DNA of 64,000 nt from a virus: the IMG/VR virus record IMGVR_UViG_3300032331_002067, positions 36,002 through 100,001 of that record; one strand, given 5' to 3'. Shown here in pieces: positions 37,726-46,708 of the stretch; within the stretch, counting starts at the first letter, position 1; every line of letters begins with the position of its first letter. The notes under the pieces were generated by a model. It was not told the DNA's origin and did no database searches. It saw only the letters and a program-made list of their open reading frames with translations. The position numbers were made by a program, and so were the translations under genes.

Positions 37726-39813
37726 ATGGAAAACTTTAATTTATCTTTCCCGATTGAAATGATCAAGAAAGAGCAAAGAATTATTAGTGGTATCGCTACT
37801 GCTGATAATGTTGACAAATCTGGTGATATTGTTGACTTTTCTGCATCTCTTGAAGCATTTAAAAATTGGGGAGGGAACATCCGTGAGATGCACTCCCCTA
37901 TTGCTGTTGGCAAGGCTGTCAATTTTGAGCCAATCAAAATTAAAGGCGAAGATGGCGAAGAGTACAATGCTATTCGTGTAGATGCTTATATCTCAAAGGG
38001 TGCACAGGATACTTGGGAAAAGATTCTTGATGGCACTCTTCAGGCTTTCTCTATTGGCGGGAAGATTCTTCAAAAGAGTGAATCAGCAGAAAAGATGTTC
38101 CGAGGAAGACCTGTCAATGTTATTGAGAAGTATGTTCTTGGTGAATTGAGCGTGGTTGATAATCCAGCTAACGCTTTGGCAACCGTTGATATCATTAAGA
38201 GAAGTGATGATGGCGGTCTTGACTATGTTCTTGATAAAGCTTCTCCCCTCAAAGATCCCAAGGGCGGTCTTACAGCAGCAGGTCGTAGACACTTTAAAGA
38301 AACAGAAGGTGCAAATCTCAAACCCGGAGTTAAGGGTCCAGCAGATACCCCAGAGAAGATGCGTAGAAAAGGTTCTTTCCTTACACGCTTTTTCACAAAT
38401 CCATCTGGTCCTATGAAGGACTCAAAGGGAAGACCAACAAGGCTTGCGCTTTCAGCAGCAGCTTGGGGGGAACCAGTCCCGCAGAACGCACAGGATGCAG
38501 CAGAACTTGCTGCAAAAGGTCGCAGACTTCTTGAACGCTATCAGAATACTAAAGAAAAAAGTATGAAGAAAGAAGGGGAAGTCACATCAGGCTCAATGGG
38601 AGCTGGTATCAAGAACCCTACTCAAGGTAGTTTTCAAGGTCCATTCCCCGGGAAGCCTAAGAAAAAGAAAAAGGAGTTTTCTATGAAAAATAAAATTAAG
38701 AAAAGCTCTCCATTGACTGAATCGTTGAACAATCTTTTGTCCAACACCGCAGTTCTGTACTTCTCTTCGCATAGAGCGCATTGGAATGTTGAAGGTGTAG
38801 ATTTCCGTGAATATCATGATTTGTTTGGTGAAATTTATGAAGATACATATGATTCGATTGATCCAATTGCAGAAAGTATTAGAAAACTTGGAGACTTTCC
38901 AATTGCATTGGGAGATGCAGAGGATATGTCCTCATACGAGGATGACTCGGCAACAACAGACGCAAGAGAGCTTGCAATGGACATTTATGAAAAGAACAAG
39001 GTGTACCTAGAAATGGTAAAAGAAGCCTTCAATGTAGCAAACGATTCAGATGAACAAGGTGTCGCAAATCTCCTTGCAGGAAGAATTGAAATGCACGAAA
39101 AGTGGGATTGGCAACTTCGTGCTTCTCTTGGTATTTCAACAGGAACGCCTACAGAAGATCCTGAAGAGGATGGAATGGAAGATGATTCGTCTGAAGAGTA
39201 CCCAACTGAATCACTTACTGCAATGCTTACACAAATTTTAGAAATGTCTAATAAATCTGATACAGACGCAGATTTAGTTAAAATGCAAGAGAATGAATTG
39301 CAAAATGATGCAAATTATGATAAGGTCTTAAACATGAATGAACAAGAATCAAGATTGTCGCTACTTAAGCGTATGGTCAATTGGCTTGTTCCCGATGTAC
39401 AAGAAAATGCTTCAATCCAAATTGAAGTAACTGAAAACACACAGGAGGAAATTATGGATATTGAAATCCTTAAAGATGCTCTTAGTGCTGTGGTTGACGA
39501 AAAACTGGCTGCCTTCGCTACTTCAATTAAAGAAGAGGTTGAAGCTTCGGTTCAAGAAAAAATCGACACCATCACCAAGGGATTTGAAGTTCAAACAACT
39601 GAACTTCAAGAAAAATTAGAAGCAACAGAGCAATCTCTGTCCGAGCAAGAGGAGAAGGTTCAAGCCTTCGCTAAGTCCGGTGCTATCAAGAAAAGCGTTG
39701 ACCCAGAAGATGATGAAGAGGGCGAGGAACTTACCAAGTCTGCTCCATCATCAATTTGGGACAATACATATTTGCCACAAGGTTTAATTAACTCCTTGGG
39801 CTATAAGTCATAA
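37726..39813 (+). CDS. Prohead protease - Dps-like - scaffold fusion
   Basis: 695 residues. Residues 1-160: XkdF-type prohead protease with His56 (MHSPIAVGKA) and Ser109 (FSIGG). Residues 175-275: DUF6321-like region (KDPKGGLTAAGRRHF, GSFLTRFF). Residues 325-480: a Dps/ferritin-like four-helix domain (LNNLLSNTAVLYFSSHRAHWNVEG, H352, H364, D379, E383; the usual acid at 368 is Gly). Residues 577-695: coiled-coil scaffold. Strong internal ribosome sites precede in-frame ATGs at 38683 (AAGGAG) and 39454 (AGGAGG), exactly at domain borders, so nested shorter products are likely. Confidence 0.85.
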   Translation: MENFNLSFPIEMIKKEQRIISGIATADNVDKSGDIVDFSASLEAFKNWGGNIREMHSPIAVGKAVNFEPIKIKGEDGEEYNAIRVDAYISKGAQDTWEKILDGTLQAFSIGGKILQKSESAEKMFRGRPVNVIEKYVLGELSVVDNPANALATVDIIKRSDDGGLDYVLDKASPLKDPKGGLTAAGRRHFKETEGANLKPGVKGPADTPEKMRRKGSFLTRFFTNPSGPMKDSKGRPTRLALSAAAWGEPVPQNAQDAAELAAKGRRLLERYQNTKEKSMKKEGEVTSGSMGAGIKNPTQGSFQGPFPGKPKKKKKEFSMKNKIKKSSPLTESLNNLLSNTAVLYFSSHRAHWNVEGVDFREYHDLFGEIYEDTYDSIDPIAESIRKLGDFPIALGDAEDMSSYEDDSATTDARELAMDIYEKNKVYLEMVKEAFNVANDSDEQGVANLLAGRIEMHEKWDWQLRASLGISTGTPTEDPEEDGMEDDSSEEYPTESLTAMLTQILEMSNKSDTDADLVKMQENELQNDANYDKVLNMNEQESRLSLLKRMVNWLVPDVQENASIQIEVTENTQEEIMDIEILKDALSAVVDEKLAAFATSIKEEVEASVQEKIDTITKGFEVQTTELQEKLEATEQSLSEQEEKVQAFAKSGAIKKSVDPEDDEEGEELTKSAPSSIWDNTYLPQGLINSLGYKS

Positions 39814-39830
39814 TAGGAGGAAACATAGAT

Positions 39831-40862
39831 ATGGCATCACAAGAAGAAATTCTATCAAAGGCTAATGAAGTAACAACTGGGGTTGTAGGTAATGATTCGG
39901 GTGGTTTGATGAAGCCACAGCAGTCAAACCGCTTCCTTGATTTTGTTATTGATCAGTCTGTACTTATGCAGAACGCAAGAGTCGTTCGTATGCGTACACC
40001 ACAAATGGAAATCGATAAGGTTTCTGTAGGCACTCGCTTGCTTTCAAAGGCAACCGAGGCAACAGATGATGGCTCAAATGCAGCCGTCACATTCAGCAAG
40101 GTCTCATTGTCCACCGTCAAGCTTCGTCTTGATTGGGCACTGTCAACCGAGTCGTTGGAAGACAACATTGAGGGAGCTTCTTTGGAGGACCACATCGCAC
40201 AGATGATGGCTCGCCAGACTGCAAACGACCTTGACGATCTCTTTATCAACGGAAACACAAGCTCCAACAACGGTCTCATTAAGGCTCTTGATGGTTTTGT
40301 TAAGCTTTCAAAGGCAAATGGTCGTGTAGTTGATGAGGCTGGTAATGGAGTTTCTCGTGCATCTTATGACCGTATCCTTCGTAACCTTCCAACCAAGTAC
40401 CTTCAGCGCAGAAATGAACTGAAGTTCTTCTCTGGTTCAGGTATCGTTCAGGACACAATCTACAGCCTTGGAAATCCAAACTCTGCAACAGCAGCAACAG
40501 CAGGCGCACCTGCACCATTCTCACAAGTCGGCGAACTTGCATTCTTGCAAGGCGCAATGCGTGGAAATGGTGGTGCTGGTTCAACTGGTATTTCACCATT
40601 CGGTATTCCGTTGGTTGAAATTCCTTTGATGCCAGAAACCGTTGCCGGTGATTATTCCGGAGCAGCTGGTTCACATGGTTATGTGGAACTCACATTCCCT
40701 AACAACCGTGTTATCGGTATTCACCGTGACATCACTGTGTATCGTCAGTTCAAGCCAAAAACAGACACTATTGAGTACACTCAGTTCATGAGAGTAGCAA
40801 GCAATATTGAAAATGCTGATTCGTATGTAATCGGTAAAAACCTTAAGCTTCGCACACTGTAA
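39831..40862 (+). CDS. Major capsid protein, HK97 fold
   Basis: 343 residues following the protease/scaffold gene. LMKPQQSNRFLDFVIDQSVL opens the P domain, LEDHIAQMMARQTANDLDDLFINGN is the conserved E-loop/helix region, and ISPFGIPLVEIPLMPE plus NRVIGIHRDITVYRQFKP the A domain. The gene is more GC-rich than its neighbours, as expected for the most expressed gene. GGAGGAAAC upstream. Confidence 0.92.
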   Translation: MASQEEILSKANEVTTGVVGNDSGGLMKPQQSNRFLDFVIDQSVLMQNARVVRMRTPQMEIDKVSVGTRLLSKATEATDDGSNAAVTFSKVSLSTVKLRLDWALSTESLEDNIEGASLEDHIAQMMARQTANDLDDLFINGNTSSNNGLIKALDGFVKLSKANGRVVDEAGNGVSRASYDRILRNLPTKYLQRRNELKFFSGSGIVQDTIYSLGNPNSATAATAGAPAPFSQVGELAFLQGAMRGNGGAGSTGISPFGIPLVEIPLMPETVAGDYSGAAGSHGYVELTFPNNRVIGIHRDITVYRQFKPKTDTIEYTQFMRVASNIENADSYVIGKNLKLRTL

Positions 40863-40887
40863 GTAATAATTAAAAAATTTGTGATCG

Positions 40888-40926
40888 GGGGGGGGTGAAA
40901 TATCCCCTCCCTTTCGCATTTTTTAA
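40888..40926 (+). terminator. Possible terminator after capsid gene
   Basis: G9-TGAAATAT-CCCCTCCC with TTTCGCATTTTTT after it. Pairing allows one mismatch. Would separate the highly expressed capsid gene. Confidence 0.5.
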
Positions 40927-40949
40927 TTAAGTGTGGTATTGTATTAACC

Positions 40950-41294
40950 ATGACTGATAACATCGTTACATCGAAAGCAACATCAGGTGAAGAAGCAAAG
41001 CCAGCAAAGAAAGCTCCGGCTAAGAAGGCTGCTGCAAAGCCAAAGGTTGAAGCAGAAATCACAGAAGATAATGTTGAAACAAAACCAGCAAAAGTATCTA
41101 AGAAGACAAATCAAATTAATTTGATTATCTTCGAAAGCGGAGCTTCATATAGTTCCGGTGATCTTTTCTTTTCAAGAGAAGATAAGACTCAAGAAGTCTC
41201 AGATGAGGATTTTGCATTCCTTCTGACTCTTGAAAATTTTAGAAGAGCAGATCCTCACGAAATCGAAGAGTATCTTGCTTCTAAGGAGGGTTAA
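40950..41294 (+). CDS. Hypothetical head protein with Lys/Ala/Pro tail
   Basis: 114 residues. Residues 16-35 are KPAKKAPAKKAAAKPK, a histone-H1-like basic stretch, followed by an acidic linker and a small C-terminal domain (INLIIFESGASYSSGDLFFSRED). Possibly packaged with DNA or a neck protein. Confidence 0.6.
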   Translation: MTDNIVTSKATSGEEAKPAKKAPAKKAAAKPKVEAEITEDNVETKPAKVSKKTNQINLIIFESGASYSSGDLFFSREDKTQEVSDEDFAFLLTLENFRRADPHEIEEYLASKEG

Positions 41295-41296
41295 TT

Positions 41297-41680
41297 ATGG
41301 CAGGTAATCTTAGCAATTACTTAGAGAACAAAGTTCTCGACCACATTTTAGGAACAACAACCTATACAATGCCAAGCACTGTTTATGTAGCGCTTTATAC
41401 AGCTGCTCCAAACGATACAGGTGGTGGAACACAGGTCACTGGTGGTTCGTATGCTCGTCAAGTAGCAACTTTTGATGCTGCATCAAGTGGAGCAACACAG
41501 AATACTGGAAATATTGACTTTGTAAATATGCCAGCATGTACAGTTACCGCAATTGGTATCTTTGATGCTTTAACAACAGGAAACCTACTTGTATGGGGAA
41601 CTCTTGCAACAAGCAAGAGTCTTGACGCAGGCGATACATTGAGAATTGCAACAGGCGATCTTGATATCAGCCTTGACTAA
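41297..41680 (+). CDS. Phage virion structural protein, tail-fibre-like
   Basis: 127 residues. NLSNYLENKVLDHILGTTTYTMPSTVYVALYTAAPNDTGGG is a well-known pattern of small phage structural proteins annotated as tail fibre or appendage. Beta-rich. GGAGG upstream. Confidence 0.7.
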   Translation: MAGNLSNYLENKVLDHILGTTTYTMPSTVYVALYTAAPNDTGGGTQVTGGSYARQVATFDAASSGATQNTGNIDFVNMPACTVTAIGIFDALTTGNLLVWGTLATSKSLDAGDTLRIATGDLDISLD

Positions 41681-41690
41681 AGAGGTTTAA

Positions 41691-42035
41691 ATGGAAAGAA
41701 GAGAATTTGCTGGAGCTGTTTTAAGTACAACATTGCCAAGCAATGTTGCAAACTCAGCGACATCAATTACTGTTGGTTCTGGTTCGTCTTTCCCAACAGG
41801 TGCTAACAATCCATTTGCGATTATTGTAAGTCGTGGTGAAGCAGCGGAAGAAAAGATGCTTGTGTCATCTCGTTCAGGAGATGTTCTAACTATAAGCGTT
41901 AGAGGGTATGATGGTACTACAGCAAAGAACCACTTAGCGGGTGCTGTTGTTGACCATGTTCTTGATTCAAATACAATTCAAAGCATGAATACATATACAT
42001 ATGACACTGCTATTTTGCAGTGGATGGGGGTTTAA
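41691..42035 (+). CDS. Hypothetical virion protein
   Basis: 114 residues, beta-rich (NSATSITVGSGSSFP, VLTISVRGYDGTTAKNHLAGAVVDHV), the style of small fibre-adaptor domains. The stop directly precedes the next ATG. Confidence 0.6.
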   Translation: MERREFAGAVLSTTLPSNVANSATSITVGSGSSFPTGANNPFAIIVSRGEAAEEKMLVSSRSGDVLTISVRGYDGTTAKNHLAGAVVDHVLDSNTIQSMNTYTYDTAILQWMGV

Positions 42036-42371
42036 ATGGCAAACTTAACACCAAAGCTTTTATACATTGGAGCCGATACAGCAGCGAATGTTGTTACTGT
42101 GTCAAGTAATGTAGGAAGCTATGCTATTGTCAAAAATATAAACTTGTGTAATTTCACATCAAGCGCAGCTACATGCAATGTTCACTTGCTTGTGTCAGGT
42201 GTCTCAGCAGCAGCTAATAATAATGCAATTCTAAAATCATTCACTGTTGCACCAAATGAAACAATTGCTTATAATGGTATTGTTGTTCTTCCTGCTAACT
42301 CTAAACTTTATCTTTCTCAAGCAACTGCAAGTATTACTTTGTCGGTTAGTGGAGTTGAATACGCAACTTAA
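42036..42371 (+). CDS. Hypothetical virion beta-sandwich protein
   Basis: 111 residues. Layout SSNVGSYAIVKNINLCNFTSSAATCNVHLLVSG...FTVAPNETIAYNGIVVL resembles the product of the gene at 48366 (ANETISFGCSIVL), so the two are probably homologous surface proteins. Confidence 0.6.
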   Translation: MANLTPKLLYIGADTAANVVTVSSNVGSYAIVKNINLCNFTSSAATCNVHLLVSGVSAAANNNAILKSFTVAPNETIAYNGIVVLPANSKLYLSQATASITLSVSGVEYAT

Positions 42372-42395
42372 TTTAAACTCATATACAATTGTTAT

Positions 42396-44381
42396 GTGAG
42401 AAAGTTAAGTTTCAAAAAAGGTTCTTGGATATTAATCCCTGTAATTATTCTTTCTTTTTTTGCAAATCCTGCAAAGGCTGACACATTCAGAACAGAAGGT
42501 GCAAATGATTTCTATTTTCAATTAGAAGTTGGCACGACATTTACTGCTAGAGCAGATGCTTGGTCACATGGAATTGATAGTCAATTATGGCTTTACAATA
42601 GTGAAGGAACTGTTGTTGCTGTCAATGATGATTATTTCTACCTTGATTCCTATATATCCTATGTAGTCCAACAGTCAGGAACTTATCGTTTAAGAACAAG
42701 TGTCTGTTGTGGTGATCCCAATAGATGGTACAACCAGTTTTATACTGTTGATACAAGTTCTACTCCAACAAATGCACCTGAAACAACTACAACCACAAGT
42801 AGTACAACAACGACTAGTACCACTACAACGAGCACAACTACTACTACGACTACATTGCCCCCATTAGTAATGGCTTCTCCAACAAACCTTGAGGCTCATG
42901 CATACGAAGGGAGTATTGCTCTTTCTTGGGATGCACCACAGGAAGGGGAAGGTTATGCACACCCAGAGCACTATGCAGTTTTCTTTTCTGATGACAATTG
43001 GCAAACTTCATATGCAATTTCAACCGGTAATACTTGGGCAGTTGTTTATAACTTAGTAAACGGTACAGAGTACCAGTTTAGAGTTCGTGCAGATAATGAT
43101 ACTCTTCATGTTTATTCATCACTTGTAGAGACTTATACAGTTAGATCAACTCCTGTTACCACGACAACATCTACGACTACAACAACCACCAGCACAACCA
43201 CAACCAGCTCAACACTGGCACCAACCACAACCACAACATCTACTACAACTATAGCACCTGAGCCTGAAACGACTACAACGACTGTTGAGGAGGTTGTTCC
43301 CCCTCCTGTTGAAACACTTCCAACAGAAAACACCACTGTTTCAATTCCTGAGATAAATCCAACCCCAGTTCCTACTCCAGAAATAGATATAACACCTGTT
43401 GAGATTCCTGTGGACCCAACGCCAACAATTGAGGTTCCTCAAGAAGTTCAAGACACTGTGGATAGTGCGGTTGCAGATATTTTTGATTCACCCATTTCAG
43501 ACGCAAAGCTTGGAGATGCTATTGATAATCTAGTAGCAGATGTCGGGACTCCAGAAGAACTTACGGCAGTGGTTAACTCACTTCTTGACCAAGAACTTAC
43601 TGATTCACAATTTGCTACGGTTATTGACTCCGTGTTCTCAGAACCATTATCCGATGAAAACTTCTCGGCTGCAGTAGAGGCTGTCTTTGATGACACATCA
43701 AAATTAAGCGCAGACCAGTTTGATGCTGCTGTTGAAGCAGTCTTTTCCGAGCCGTTATCTGACGAGCAATTCTCTGCTGCTATTGAGGCTATTTTTGATG
43801 AACCTATCTCAGATGAAAAGTTTGCATCAGTTATTGACTCTGTTTTAGACGAGCCTTTGTCAAATGAGCAGTTTGAAGCGGTTGTTGGAATTTTGGAATC
43901 AGATTCCGTTTCTGAAGAACAGGTGTCTAATGCCGTTGATAGCATTTTGGAACTTGGTGTTACAGAAGATCAAGCAACCGACCTTGCTACAAGCGCAAAG
44001 GTTTTGGAAAGTATTGATGCAGATCAGGCTACAGATATCTTTCAAGAGATTCCTGTTGCAGACCTATCTCCAACAGAAGAGGCTGCTCTTGTTGAGACAC
44101 TTACTAATGCCCCAACAGATATCAAAGAAGCCTTTGAAGGAGCGATTGATATCTTCGGAGAGGGATTGGATGATTATGTCCCTACAGGCTCTGGAATTGA
44201 TGTAAAAGCAAGAAGGGCACTCATTGCAGTCACTGCAGTTACAACAACGCTTGCAGGCGCTCCTGCGCCCTCTAGCGGGGGTTCTGGACCATCTGGCGGT
44301 GGACCATCTGGAGGCGGAAGCCCATCAGGGGATGAAAGTTCAAATAATGATCGTAAAACAAGACGGTCAAGGAGGAAATAA
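42396..44381 (+). CDS. Secreted Thr-rich FN3 surface protein
   Basis: 661 residues from GTG at 42396. Signal peptide 1-28 (basic start, IPVIILSFFANPAKA). A beta domain, then Thr/Ser runs (about 135-155), an FN3-like domain (ASPTNLEAHAYEGSIALSWDAP), more Thr/Ser/Pro linker, then helical repeats of the type FSEPLSDEQFSAAVEAVFDE (six or more units), and a Gly/Ser-rich basic tail. Thr runs and such repeats are typical of surface proteins of aquatic actinobacteria. A signal peptide on a gene in the late operon is unusual; it may coat the host surface or be a captured host gene. Confidence 0.75.
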   Translation: MRKLSFKKGSWILIPVIILSFFANPAKADTFRTEGANDFYFQLEVGTTFTARADAWSHGIDSQLWLYNSEGTVVAVNDDYFYLDSYISYVVQQSGTYRLRTSVCCGDPNRWYNQFYTVDTSSTPTNAPETTTTTSSTTTTSTTTTSTTTTTTTLPPLVMASPTNLEAHAYEGSIALSWDAPQEGEGYAHPEHYAVFFSDDNWQTSYAISTGNTWAVVYNLVNGTEYQFRVRADNDTLHVYSSLVETYTVRSTPVTTTTSTTTTTTSTTTTSSTLAPTTTTTSTTTIAPEPETTTTTVEEVVPPPVETLPTENTTVSIPEINPTPVPTPEIDITPVEIPVDPTPTIEVPQEVQDTVDSAVADIFDSPISDAKLGDAIDNLVADVGTPEELTAVVNSLLDQELTDSQFATVIDSVFSEPLSDENFSAAVEAVFDDTSKLSADQFDAAVEAVFSEPLSDEQFSAAIEAIFDEPISDEKFASVIDSVLDEPLSNEQFEAVVGILESDSVSEEQVSNAVDSILELGVTEDQATDLATSAKVLESIDADQATDIFQEIPVADLSPTEEAALVETLTNAPTDIKEAFEGAIDIFGEGLDDYVPTGSGIDVKARRALIAVTAVTTTLAGAPAPSSGGSGPSGGGPSGGGSPSGDESSNNDRKTRRSRRK

Positions 44382-44548
44382 TGTTTAAGAAAATTTTAAA
44401 CGAACTCCATGCTTTGGCATGGACACTATCTGGAGGTGTAATTGTTTTAATTACACTATCTGGAAAAACTCAAACTTACGGATTGTGGCTAACTATTGCT
44501 GCTTTTACGGTTCACATGTTTGGCGCTTTGATTAAAAAAGAAGGATAA
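44381..44548 (+). CDS. Holin-like small membrane protein
   Basis: 55 residues, ATG overlapping the previous TAA, with AAGGAGGAAATA upstream. Two hydrophobic segments (residues 11-26 and 33-50) and a charged C-terminus. Position near lysis genes supports a holin-type role. Confidence 0.55.
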   Translation: MFKKILNELHALAWTLSGGVIVLITLSGKTQTYGLWLTIAAFTVHMFGALIKKEG

Positions 44549-44555
44549 TTTATAC

Positions 44556-45224
44556 ATGATACTTATGATTAGAGGGCACATCCGTAATTCATTTGAAACA
44601 AAGGATTTCTACTCTCTAGTAAAAGAACTACATACCCTATACCCAGATTTAAAAATTTTTATACATACTTGGAATATATTTGCTAATAATATTAGTCATA
44701 GACAAATAATTGTTAACAATACAAATGTAGATAATCAAATTATTTATGATTATTTTGATGATTTAAAGCATTTAATTCAAAATATTATTATTGATGATGA
44801 TACTAAAATAAATTTAATAGGTAATTTATTTGGTAATGCTGGAGGTAATCCTCTTATTGGCTGGAAAAATTACTGGTATGGTAAACATAGAGCCATAGAG
44901 GATATTAATAATAAAAATGTAGATAAAAATCAAATGATTGTAAATCTAAGATTTGACATTATGAACAATAGTGTTAGTTTTTCAAAAGAGTCTATTGTTA
45001 ATTTTATAAAAAACAATAGCAAAATGATATTTACAAAAAATGTATTTATTTTTGATAATGAACAAAATCATGGTATTGATAACATCTACATAGGAAATAT
45101 CGACACCATGTATAAGCTAACTAATAAGTTTTATTATGAATTAGATAATATTTTAATTGAGAATCAAAACATTGGAGCACCAGAGTATTTGGTTTACAGT
45201 ATAAACAGTGTTCTGTTTGACTGA
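44556..45224 (+). CDS. Hypothetical protein, AT-rich
   Basis: 222 residues, starting MILMIRGHIRNSFETKDFY. Its codons are markedly more AT-rich (Asn/Ile-heavy) than those of its neighbours, suggesting recent transfer. IFIHTWN and the later alpha/beta layout are reminiscent of glycosyltransferase-like proteins, but no motif proves it. Confidence 0.6.
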   Translation: MILMIRGHIRNSFETKDFYSLVKELHTLYPDLKIFIHTWNIFANNISHRQIIVNNTNVDNQIIYDYFDDLKHLIQNIIIDDDTKINLIGNLFGNAGGNPLIGWKNYWYGKHRAIEDINNKNVDKNQMIVNLRFDIMNNSVSFSKESIVNFIKNNSKMIFTKNVFIFDNEQNHGIDNIYIGNIDTMYKLTNKFYYELDNILIENQNIGAPEYLVYSINSVLFD

Positions 45225-45237
45225 AAAGGAGAAAAAA

Positions 45238-45486
45238 ATGAATAAAGTTAATAATATTTTATTAAGAATACTTGCTGTATTCGGGGCATCTGGTCTTGGG
45301 GTGATTGGAGCTGGCGCTATCGCTGGAGTCAACCTTCCTAAAGCCATCTTTATGGCTGGAATTGGCGGAGTTGCTAAAGTTGTTGAGGGTCTTGCTAGTG
45401 CATTCCTTGATGATGGCAAGCTTGATGATAACGAAATAGCTGCTGTTTTTGGCGGTAGAAATAAACAGCCTAAAAACAACGATTAA
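45238..45486 (+). CDS. Putative holin or lysis-associated membrane protein
   Basis: 82 residues from ATG at 45238 behind AAAAGGAGAAAAAA; the 10-residue-longer start overlaps the previous gene. Hydrophobic, Gly/Ala-rich first 45 residues (FGASGLGVIGAGAIAGVNLPKAI) and a charged tail. Confidence 0.6.
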   Translation: MNKVNNILLRILAVFGASGLGVIGAGAIAGVNLPKAIFMAGIGGVAKVVEGLASAFLDDGKLDDNEIAAVFGGRNKQPKNND

Positions 45487-45530
45487 GGTATAATGTTAGT
45501 ATAGTGATTTAATGTCACGAAGGAGATTAT

Positions 45531-45722
45531 ATGATCAAAATTACAGAACAAAACAAGGCAATGCTTGCCTCCTACGCAAGAAGCGTATTGGGAGCCGGTG
45601 TTGCAACATATGTTGCAACAAGTGACATCAAATTGACAGCGAACGCTCTTTGGGCTGCAGCCCTTCCAGTAGTTTTGCGCTACTTGAATCCAAACGATAA
45701 AGCATTCGGGAAGACAAAATAA
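45531..45722 (+). CDS. Putative holin
   Basis: 63 residues, directly upstream of the endolysin with TAA/ATG overlap. Two moderately hydrophobic helices (ARSVLGAGVATYVA, ANALWAAALPVVLRYL) and a charged end. TATAAT-like sequence lies at 45489. Confidence 0.65.
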   Translation: MIKITEQNKAMLASYARSVLGAGVATYVATSDIKLTANALWAAALPVVLRYLNPNDKAFGKTK

Positions 45723-46240
45723 TGGCTCGTAAATATACTGGCAATACAGATGGCAATTCCGGTAAGGCTTTGCCCGGAACACAAAAGCTTCTAGAGCTTT
45801 GTGGAAAGAGATGGGGTTTTACGAATTTGGGGATTTGGGCAAATAGATCCATGAAAAATCCTAAAGCTATTCCCGGAGATCCAAAGTGGTTGTCTGTCCA
45901 TGCAACAGGTCGTGCAATCGATATGGGCTATACAGATCGTAAGAAAGCAGTTGAAGCATGGGACTGGTTCCTTGCTCATAGTGCAGCCCTCGGTATTGAG
46001 GAACTTCACGATTATGCATTTGATGCAAATGTAAAAGACAAGGTTCTTGGTTGGGGTCGCGGTTATCGTTGCTCTCGTGGTGAAGGTTCAGATCCAAAGT
46101 CGGTCAAGGTTTATGATTCAAATGAGAATGCTGGCTCACAAGGCGGAAAGTGGTTGCATGTAGAACTTTCTCCAGAAATGGCAAAAGATGCTGCAAAGTT
46201 TGAAGCAGCATGGAGAGCATTACCAAAGCCGGGTGCATGA
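45722..46240 (+). CDS. Endolysin, M15-type peptidase
   Basis: 172 residues. SVHATGRAIDMGYTD gives the zinc ligands His60 and Asp67, and KWLHVEL gives His146, as in VanY/L-Ala-D-Glu peptidases of the M15 class. No signal peptide, so it needs the neighbouring holin. Cleaves the peptide stems of the host wall at lysis. Confidence 0.85.
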   Translation: MARKYTGNTDGNSGKALPGTQKLLELCGKRWGFTNLGIWANRSMKNPKAIPGDPKWLSVHATGRAIDMGYTDRKKAVEAWDWFLAHSAALGIEELHDYAFDANVKDKVLGWGRGYRCSRGEGSDPKSVKVYDSNENAGSQGGKWLHVELSPEMAKDAAKFEAAWRALPKPGA

Positions 46241-46335
46241 TGGATGAATTAGAAAAGTCAAGATCAAAAAGTTGCACCTGCGGTTGCGAATGCACTGATC
46301 AATGCACATGTGGCTGTGAAGACTGCGTTTGTTGA
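46237..46335 (+). CDS. Metallothionein-like Cys-rich micro-protein
   Basis: 32 residues, ATGA overlap with the endolysin stop. Nine Cys in the last 20 residues (CTCGCECTDQCTCGCEDCVC), the CxC and CxCxCxC spacing of metal-cluster proteins. Probably binds several Zn, Cu or Fe ions; function unknown. Confidence 0.65.
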   Translation: MMDELEKSRSKSCTCGCECTDQCTCGCEDCVC

Positions 46336-46369
46336 TAACAAGCGTAATATCGTCTAAAATTTAAGTATT

Positions 46370-46708
46370 ATGGCTGGCGCAAGAGATATCGTTTTATATG
46401 CTGGTGATACATATGTTCATGAGCTTCGTTTAAGAAATAGTGCAAACGCTGTTATTAATATCAGCTCACATAGCTACTCTGGTCAAATCAAACTGGGTCG
46501 TACTGCAACGGACAATATTGTTTCGTTTACTTCTCAAATAACTGATGGAGCAAATGGGGTTGTTCAGTTCTCACTGGCTGCTAATGTAACATCTACAATA
46601 ACCTCTGGAACTTATTACTATGACATCCAACAAACAAACGGTACAGTTGTAACCACCTTGCTCGCTGGTAAGGCGATTGTGCAAGGGGATGTTACTCGTG
46701 CCAGCTGA
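46370..46708 (+). CDS. Baseplate/fibre N-terminal-like protein
   Basis: 112 residues. ARDIVLYAGDTYVHELRLRNSANAVINISSHSYSGQIK is the style of phage BppU-like or tail-appendage first domains, with a beta-sandwich layout. Sits at the head of the fibre gene cluster. Confidence 0.6.
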   Translation: MAGARDIVLYAGDTYVHELRLRNSANAVINISSHSYSGQIKLGRTATDNIVSFTSQITDGANGVVQFSLAANVTSTITSGTYYYDIQQTNGTVVTTLLAGKAIVQGDVTRAS

